Positions 14,119 through 17,725 of a stretch of 17,725 nt of DNA are shown here, piece by piece. The translations under genes and the position numbers were made by a program. Each line of letters starts with the position of its first letter. Position 1 is the first letter of the stretch. The notes beneath the pieces were generated by a model. The model was not told where the DNA came from. It searched no databases and saw only the letters and a list, made by a program, of their open reading frames with translations. Origin of the DNA: an uncultured Actinomycetes bacterium (lineage in GTDB: Bacteria > Actinomycetota > Thermoleophilia > Gaiellales > Gaiellaceae); the NCBI GenBank assembly GCA_903930195.1, contig CAIYXH010000263.1, positions 1-17,725 on the forward strand, written 5' to 3'.

Positions 14119-14685
14119 ATGGGACGGTGGCAACCAGACGCACGTGGGCGGCTCGCAGAGGCCGCGATGGAGCTCTACGGCGAGCGCGGCTTCGACCAGA
14201 CGACCGCCGCCGAGATCGCCGAGCGCGCCGGGCTGACCGAGCGCACCTTCTTCCGCTACTTCGCCGACAAGCGCGAGGTGCTCTTCGCCGGCACCGACGA
14301 GGCCAAGGGGCTGATCGTCGGTGCTGTCGCAGGCGCGCCGCCTGCTGCCATGCCGCTGGAGGCGGTCACGGCAGGTCTCATCGCCTTCGCCGGGGTGCTC
14401 GACGAGGAGCGCGGACGCGAGTTCGCCCGCCGCCGGCAGCGGATCATCGCCTCGAGCGACGAGCTGCGCGAGCGCGAGCTGATCAAGCTCGCCGCCTGGG
14501 CCGAGGCGCTCGGCGACGCGTTGCGCACGCGCGGCGTCGACGAGAAGACCGCGCAGCTGACGGGGGAGGTCGGCATCGCCGTCTTTCGCACCGCCTTCGG
14601 CCGCTGGGTCGAGACGACGCGCGGGCCGACGCTCGTGAAGCTCTTGGTCCAGGTGCTCGACGAGCTCAGCTCCCTCGCCGCGTAG
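14119..14685 (+). CDS. TetR family transcriptional regulator
   Basis: The product has 188 aa. The HTH is at about residues 10-55 and reads RLAEAAMELYGERGFDQTTA, then AEIAERAGLTERTFFRYFAD and KREVLF, a textbook TetR DNA-binding domain. The ligand-binding half contains RRRQRIIASSDELRERELIK and a C-terminal AFGRWVETTRGPTL, as in the AcrR-like group acting on small hydrophobic ligands. It faces the SDR gene across 91 bp that hold two matching palindromes. The simplest reading is a repressor of the SDR gene and of itself, relieved by the SDR's substrate or a related compound. MsrA follows after 54 nt but has its own promoter-like sequence. Confidence 0.93.
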   Translation: MGRWQPDARGRLAEAAMELYGERGFDQTTAAEIAERAGLTERTFFRYFADKREVLFAGTDEAKGLIVGAVAGAPPAAMPLEAVTAGLIAFAGVLDEERGREFARRRQRIIASSDELRERELIKLAAWAEALGDALRTRGVDEKTAQLTGEVGIAVFRTAFGRWVETTRGPTLVKLLVQVLDELSSLAA

Positions 14686-14707
14686 CCCCGCCCCGGTACC
14701 GTGATCC

Positions 14708-14743
14708 GTGAGAGTTCCTGGCGACTTGGAGGAGGACGGATGA
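14708..14743 (+). CDS. Possible 11-codon leader peptide upstream of msrA
   Basis: GTG at 14708 opens an 11-codon frame (MRVPGDLEEDG) whose TGA (14741-14743) overlaps the msrA ATG as ATGA. A -10-like TACCGT (14697-14702) lies 5 nt before the GTG, so the peptide could be translated from a leaderless mRNA. The msrA SD GGAGGAGG sits within it. No Met or Cys codons suggest attenuation; coupling is the most that could be proposed, and it may be chance. Confidence 0.3.
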   Translation: MRVPGDLEEDG

Positions 14744-15252
14744 GCGGACAGACGGAGACGGCGATCCTGGCAGGCGGCTGCTTCTGGGGCATGCAGGATC
14801 TGATCCGGAAGCGTCCCGGCGTGATCTCGACGCGGGTCGGCTACTCGGGCGGTGACGTCCCGAACGCGACCTATCGCAACCACGGCACCCATGCCGAGGC
14901 GATCGAGATCGTCTTCGACCCCGAGCAGACCTCCTACCGCGACCTCCTCGAGTTCTTCTTCCAGATCCACGATCCGACAACGCTCAATCGCCAGGGGAAC
15001 GACCTCGGCATGAGCTACCGCTCGGCGATCTACTACACCGGCGACGAGCAGAAGCGTGTCGCCGAGGAGACGATCGCCGACGTCGACGCGTCCGATCTCT
15101 GGCCGGACAAGGTCGTCACCGAGATCGCCCCCGCCGGCCCCTTCTGGGAGGCCGAGCCGGAGCATCAGGACTATCTCGAGCGGATCCCGAACGGCTACAC
15201 CTGCCACTTTCCGCGCCCCGGCTGGGTTCTGCCCCACCGCGCCGCGGTGTAG
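14740..15252 (+). CDS. msrA: Peptide-methionine (S)-S-oxide reductase MsrA
   Basis: The product has 170 aa. It reduces the S epimer of methionine sulphoxide in proteins and free methionine, in the cytoplasm, using thioredoxin. The catalytic motif GGCFWGMQ gives nucleophile Cys14. Other family blocks are VGYSGG, THAEAIEIVFDPEQTSYRDL, FFFQIHDPTTLNRQGND and SYRSAIYY. The only other cysteine is Cys155 in NGYTCHFPRPGW, the likely resolving residue. I chose ATG 14740 because a strong SD (GGAGGAGG, 14728-14735) precedes it; the GTG at 14701 would add 13 odd residues and lie in the -10 region. A hairpin follows 10 nt after the stop. Confidence 0.96.
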   Translation: MSGQTETAILAGGCFWGMQDLIRKRPGVISTRVGYSGGDVPNATYRNHGTHAEAIEIVFDPEQTSYRDLLEFFFQIHDPTTLNRQGNDLGMSYRSAIYYTGDEQKRVAEETIADVDASDLWPDKVVTEIAPAGPFWEAEPEHQDYLERIPNGYTCHFPRPGWVLPHRAAV

Positions 15253-15253
15253 C

Positions 15254-15343
15254 GGGGACTGTCCCCGGCGAAGCCGGGGCCGGGTCCTGACGTCCACGGC
15301 CGCTGACCGACGGGACAGGCCTCGCTGACGCGGCGACAGTCCC
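15254..15343. repeat. REP/MITE-like palindromic intergenic element (candidate)
   Basis: The whole gap between the convergent msrA and MFS genes is bounded by 9-bp inverted repeats GGGACTGTC (15255-15263) and GACAGTCCC (15335-15343). The left end is itself palindromic (GGGGAC-T-GTCCCC, 15254-15266), and a strong hairpin lies just inside. This is the shape of dispersed REP-type or small non-autonomous elements. Only one copy is in view, so the repeat nature is unproven. Confidence 0.4.
15263..15279. terminator. Hairpin between convergent msrA and MFS genes
   Basis: CCCCGGC and GCCGGGG form a perfect 7-bp, all-G/C stem with a GAA triloop, 10 nt after the msrA stop. There is no T-run, which is common in G+C-rich actinobacteria. 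It could stop transcription from either side. Confidence 0.5.
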
Positions 15344-16626
15344 TACGCGACGACCGGCTCGACGACGAGGCGGGTACGACGCTCGCCCTTGCCGATCCGC
15401 AGCGAGAGCCCCGACGCGAGCAGGCAGAGCGCGCCGGCGCTGACGAACGCCACGGTGTAGCTCCCGAACCAGCCGCGCGACTCGCCCGCCGCCCAGGCGG
15501 CGAAGGCGGCGCCGAGCTGGTGGGCGGCAAAGATCCAGCCGAAGACGACCCCGACCCGCTCGCGCCCGAAGCTGTCGGCGGTGAGGGCCACGGTCGGCGG
15601 CACCGTCGCGACCCAGTCGAGCCCGTAGAAGACGGCGAAGAGGACGAGGGTGTAGTCCGAGCCGAACGCGTACGGCAGCGCCATCACGGCGAGGCCGCGC
15701 AGGGCGTAGTACCAGGCGAGCAGATGGCGCGGATCCATCCGGTCGGTCAACCAGCCGGACGCGGTCGTGCCGATCACGTCGAAGAGCCCCATCAGCGCGA
15801 GGAGCGACGCACCGGTGACCGCGGTCATCCCGTGGTCGATCGCGGCCGGGATGAGGTGCGTTCCGATCAGGCCGTTGGTCGAGAGACCGCAGATGAAGAA
15901 CGTCGCCGACAGGAGCCAGAACGTCCGCGAGCGGATGCCGAGCCGCAGGCCGTCGATCGCCGGCTTGAACGGACGCGGTGAGCGCTCCGGCACCGGGACC
16001 GGCTCGGGCGCACCGTAGGGCTCGAGACCGATCGTCTGCGGCCGGTCACGGACGACCAGCGCGACGATCGGGAAGACGAGCACCATCGCGACGATCGCCA
16101 CAGAGGCTGCAGCCCAGCGCCAGCCGTAGTTCGTCGCGAGCCAGGCGAGCGCCGGCAGGAAGATCATCTGCCCGCTCGCATTCGAGGCGGTGAGGATCCC
16201 CGTCACGAGGCCGCGCCGCTCGTAGAACCAGCGGTTCGCCACCGTCGCCGCGAGCGGAACCGAGACGGCGCCGGTCGCTCCGCCGACGACGACGCCCCAG
16301 AGCAGATCGAGCTGCCACGGCGCGTCCATGAGCGTCGTCAGGCCCGCGCCCGTCGCCACCGTGACAAGCGCGATCAGCATCACCTTGCGCACGCCGAAGC
16401 GCTCCATCAGCGCGGCCGAGAACGGCGCCGTGAGCCCGAAGAAGACGAGTCCGAGCGAGACAGCCACCGAGATCGTCCCGCGCGACCAGCCGAATTCGTT
16501 CTGAAGCGGGACGATCAATACGCCCGGCGTCGCACGGAAGCCGGCGGTCGTGATCAGCGTGACGAAGGTCACGATCACGATCAGCCACGCGTAGTGCAGC
16601 GGGCGCCCGATGAGCCGCTCGAACAT
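15343..16626 (-). CDS. MFS transporter, monocarboxylate/OFA (oxalate-formate antiporter-like) type
   Basis: The product has 427 aa and 12 predicted membrane segments in two halves split by a charged loop around residues 190-222 (APEPVPVPERSPRPFK). The start fits the MCT/OFA group: HYAWLIVIVTFVTLITTAGF, then PLQNEFGWSRGTISVAVSLG, with FSAALMERFGVRKVMLIALV (motif A) and VANRWFYERRGLVTGI, the typical NRWF..RRG. The second half has SGWLTDRMDPRHLL (motif A repeat) and DSFGRERVGVVFGW. Such carriers import or exchange small organic acids. The ATG follows TATCTC (16638-16633) by 6 nt, a weak leaderless -10, and TAGGGG could serve as a poor SD. The stop overlaps the end of the palindromic element by one base. 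Confidence 0.87.
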   Translation of the reverse strand: MFERLIGRPLHYAWLIVIVTFVTLITTAGFRATPGVLIVPLQNEFGWSRGTISVAVSLGLVFFGLTAPFSAALMERFGVRKVMLIALVTVATGAGLTTLMDAPWQLDLLWGVVVGGATGAVSVPLAATVANRWFYERRGLVTGILTASNASGQMIFLPALAWLATNYGWRWAAASVAIVAMVLVFPIVALVVRDRPQTIGLEPYGAPEPVPVPERSPRPFKPAIDGLRLGIRSRTFWLLSATFFICGLSTNGLIGTHLIPAAIDHGMTAVTGASLLALMGLFDVIGTTASGWLTDRMDPRHLLAWYYALRGLAVMALPYAFGSDYTLVLFAVFYGLDWVATVPPTVALTADSFGRERVGVVFGWIFAAHQLGAAFAAWAAGESRGWFGSYTVAFVSAGALCLLASGLSLRIGKGERRTRLVVEPVVA

Positions 16627-16780
16627 CCCCTAGAGATACAGCAGGGGAGGTTGTTCGGGTTCCGTTTCGGCGCTAGATCGAGGGGCGTAACCCTGGTAAC
16701 CTCGATCTGGGTGTGCCGTTCTGGCAGGCGCCTTGCGACACACCGGTAGTTGGCTGATCCACACAACTCTAGGAGTCGCC
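16627..16780. promoter_or_regulatory. Divergent intergenic region with a 9-bp inverted repeat
   Basis: This is a 154-bp gap. The perfect repeat AGATCGAGG (16675-16683) / CCTCGATCT (16700-16708) surrounds a 16-nt loop. GTAACC occurs twice as a direct repeat (16687-16692 and 16696-16701). A second small repeat, TCCCCT (16626-16631) / AGGGGA (16643-16648), flanks the MFS start. TTTCGG (16665-16670) and TAACCC (16688-16693), 17 nt apart, are a weak promoter pair for the plus-strand gene. It could be an operator or a 5'-UTR hairpin. Confidence 0.45.
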
Positions 16781-17302
16781 GTGTCGCTTGCGAAGCGCTT
16801 CGTCGTAGCTGTTTTCCTGATCGCAGCCGTGGCTGCCGTGCCGACCGCCGGCGCGCGCCAGGCCGGGGCGTTCCCCACCCGTGGCATCTTCGTGGCGGGC
16901 ACCAGCCTCGCGGGCATCAAGCTCGGTGACACGCAGGCCGCCGTGAAGGCGAAGCTCGGCCCGCGGTACGAGGTCTTCGACCAGTCGAAGGACGTCGTCT
17001 GGCTGTACGAGTACCAGGGCGGGGAGCCGCTCGGGATGGGCGTGCGCTTCGACAAGAACCTGAAGGTCGTCGCGCTGTTCACGCTCGGGACGCCGGTCGG
17101 TTGGAAGACGGACAAGGGCCTCAAGCTCTTCGACCCGATCTCGAACGTCTACCAGTACTACGACACGGCGAACGAGTCGCGCTGCATCGGCTACGACGCG
17201 CTGACGATGCCGGGGAAGAAGTTCACCTCGGCGTTCTACAGCGCCGCGGGCATCGTCTACGGGTTCGCGCTCGTCGGGCCCGGCCAGAACGTCTGCCAGT
17301 AA
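16781..17302 (+). CDS. Small exported protein, unknown function
   Basis: The product has 173 aa. GTG 16781 has TAGGAG 5 nt upstream and yields a clean signal peptide: MSLAKRF, a hydrophobic core VVAVFLIAAVAAVP, and cleavage likely after TAGA (about residue 22). An upstream TTG (16733) would add 16 residues and spoil it. The mature part opens FVAGTSLAGIKLGDTQAAVK and KLG, which resembles the start of SmpA/BamE-like (PepSY-neighbour) folds with the LGDTQAAVKAKLG pattern. It then has a repeated aromatic/Gly pattern (VVWLYEYQGGEPLGMGVRFD). Two cysteines, in ESRCIGYD and at the end (NVCQ), could pair outside the cell. Similar secreted proteins are common in actinobacteria; I do not know a function. 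Confidence 0.8.
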   Translation: MSLAKRFVVAVFLIAAVAAVPTAGARQAGAFPTRGIFVAGTSLAGIKLGDTQAAVKAKLGPRYEVFDQSKDVVWLYEYQGGEPLGMGVRFDKNLKVVALFTLGTPVGWKTDKGLKLFDPISNVYQYYDTANESRCIGYDALTMPGKKFTSAFYSAAGIVYGFALVGPGQNVCQ

Positions 17303-17317
17303 CAGCGTTGCGATGAA

Positions 17318-17338
17318 GGTCAGACCTCCGGTCTGACC
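17318..17338. terminator. Bidirectional hairpin / possible dispersed palindrome
   Basis: GGTCAGACC (17318-17326) and GGTCTGACC (17330-17338) form a perfect 9-bp stem with a TCC loop, 15 nt after the exported-protein stop and facing the fabF end. Two more small hairpins follow: GGCC-GAA-GGCC (17350-17360) and GGGCC-A-GGCCC (17368-17378). The likely role is termination for both convergent genes. The GTCAGAC/GTCTGAC core also resembles dispersed intergenic palindromes. Confidence 0.55.
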
Positions 17339-17384
17339 CAGGTTGGGTGGGCCGAAGGCCGAACGTCGGGCCAGGCCCTGGCGG

Positions 17385-17725
17385 CTACGCGGCGCGTCCG
17401 AGGAGGACGCAGCCGTTGTGGCCGCCGAGGCCCATCGCGTTCGAGAGCGCGACGTCGAGCTCGACCTCGCGGGCCACGTTCGGGACGTAGTCGAGGTCGC
17501 AGTCCGGATCCGGGTTGTGCAGGTTGATCGTCGGCGGCAGCTTCTGGTCGCGCAGCGCGAGGATGCACATGATCGCCTCGATCGCCCCGGCCGCCCCGAA
17601 GGCGTGGCCCATCATCGACTTCGTCGAGGAGACGGCCAGCTTGTAGGCGTGGTCACCGAAGACGTTCTTGATCGCGCGCGTCTCTGCGGGGTCGCCGAGC
17701 GGCGTGCCCGTGCCGTGCGCGTTGA
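17385..17725 (-). CDS. fabF: Beta-ketoacyl-ACP synthase II, C-terminal part (5' end outside window)
   Basis: The frame is open from base 17725 and ends with TAG at 17387-17385, giving the last 113 codons. The two active-site histidine motifs of the thiolase-fold condensing enzymes are present: NAHGTGTPLGDPAET (first His) and STKSMMGHAFGAAGAIEA (Lys and second His). It ends SNAMGLGGHNGCVLLGR, the standard FabF finish. The enzyme extends acyl-ACP with malonyl-ACP in type II fatty acid synthesis; the nucleophilic Cys is outside the window. The sequence NPDPDCDLDYVPNVARE is typical of FabF rather than FabB or a polyketide synthase. Confidence 0.95.
   Translation of the reverse strand, partial: NAHGTGTPLGDPAETRAIKNVFGDHAYKLAVSSTKSMMGHAFGAAGAIEAIMCILALRDQKLPPTINLHNPDPDCDLDYVPNVAREVELDVALSNAMGLGGHNGCVLLGRAA

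Noticed and set aside
14701..14740. GTG 14701 as the msrA start
   Set aside because: It lies within the -10-like TACCGT and adds a non-conserved tail; ATG 14740 has a strong SD and fits the family's N-terminus.
12994..15297. A 767-codon open frame on the minus strand crossing USP, SDR, TetR and msrA
   Set aside because: It is antisense or out of frame with well-recognised genes and shows no domain; the composition is an Arg/Ala/Asp shadow.

Overview
The window is a 17.7 kb piece of a G+C-rich bacterial chromosome, by eye about two-thirds or more G+C. Gene content and signals point to an actinobacterium: tRNA genes without an encoded CCA end, many GTG starts, divergent TetR-controlled loci, a VapBC pair, and many promoters with a TANNNT -10 box placed so that the transcript would start on the start codon. 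The deep class Thermoleophilia (Gaiellales/Solirubrobacterales) is my best guess, but it is an inference. I saw no phage, plasmid, insertion sequence or CRISPR. Both ends cut through genes: a DinG-like helicase on the left and fabF on the right.

Layout. 1-1889: end of a DinG-like helicase, a membrane-anchored DUF3105 protein and tRNA-Leu(UAA). 1914-3616: glutamate dehydrogenase translationally coupled to a two-CBS-domain protein. 3623-4713 (minus): YceI protein plus NADPH-dependent FMN reductase, a two-gene operon with a clear -35/-10 promoter. 4794-5950 (minus): a small membrane/coiled-coil protein coupled to a Ppx/GppA phosphatase. 5973-7502 (plus): a PAP2-family membrane phosphatase whose reading frame ends inside the initiator tRNA gene, followed at once by a YoaK/DUF1275 membrane protein. 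7522-9072 (minus): a cyclic-nucleotide-domain / thioredoxin-reductase-like fusion. 9149-9759: VapB-VapC toxin-antitoxin. 9766-11012 (minus): TetR regulator and a TMEM175-like channel, divergent from a DHA2-type MFS exporter and a universal stress protein (11163-13112). 13119-14685: an extended-SDR protein and a divergent TetR regulator with two near-identical palindromic operators between them. 14740-15252: MsrA. 15343-16626 (minus): an MFS transporter of the monocarboxylate/OFA type. 16781-17302: a small exported protein. 17385 to the end (minus): the FabF C-terminus.

How the parts fit. This is mostly housekeeping and stress chromosome: nitrogen entry (GDH), polyphosphate or alarmone turnover (Ppx), fatty acid synthesis (FabF), redox and repair (MsrA, FMN reductase, TrxR-like fusion, USP), and two TetR-switched units. 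No obviously new defence or biosynthetic system is visible. The most unusual signals are regulatory: the recurring 6-nt gap between a -10 box and the start codon; a divergent promoter whose two -10 boxes overlap; the PAP2/tRNA-fMet overlap that would put the stop codon on the wrong side of the RNase P cut; paired TetR operators; a possible leaderless leader peptide in front of msrA; and two intergenic palindromic elements that look like dispersed repeats.

No gene-free stretch exceeds 300 bases. The longest, 16627-16780 and 11013-11162, are described as regulatory regions.
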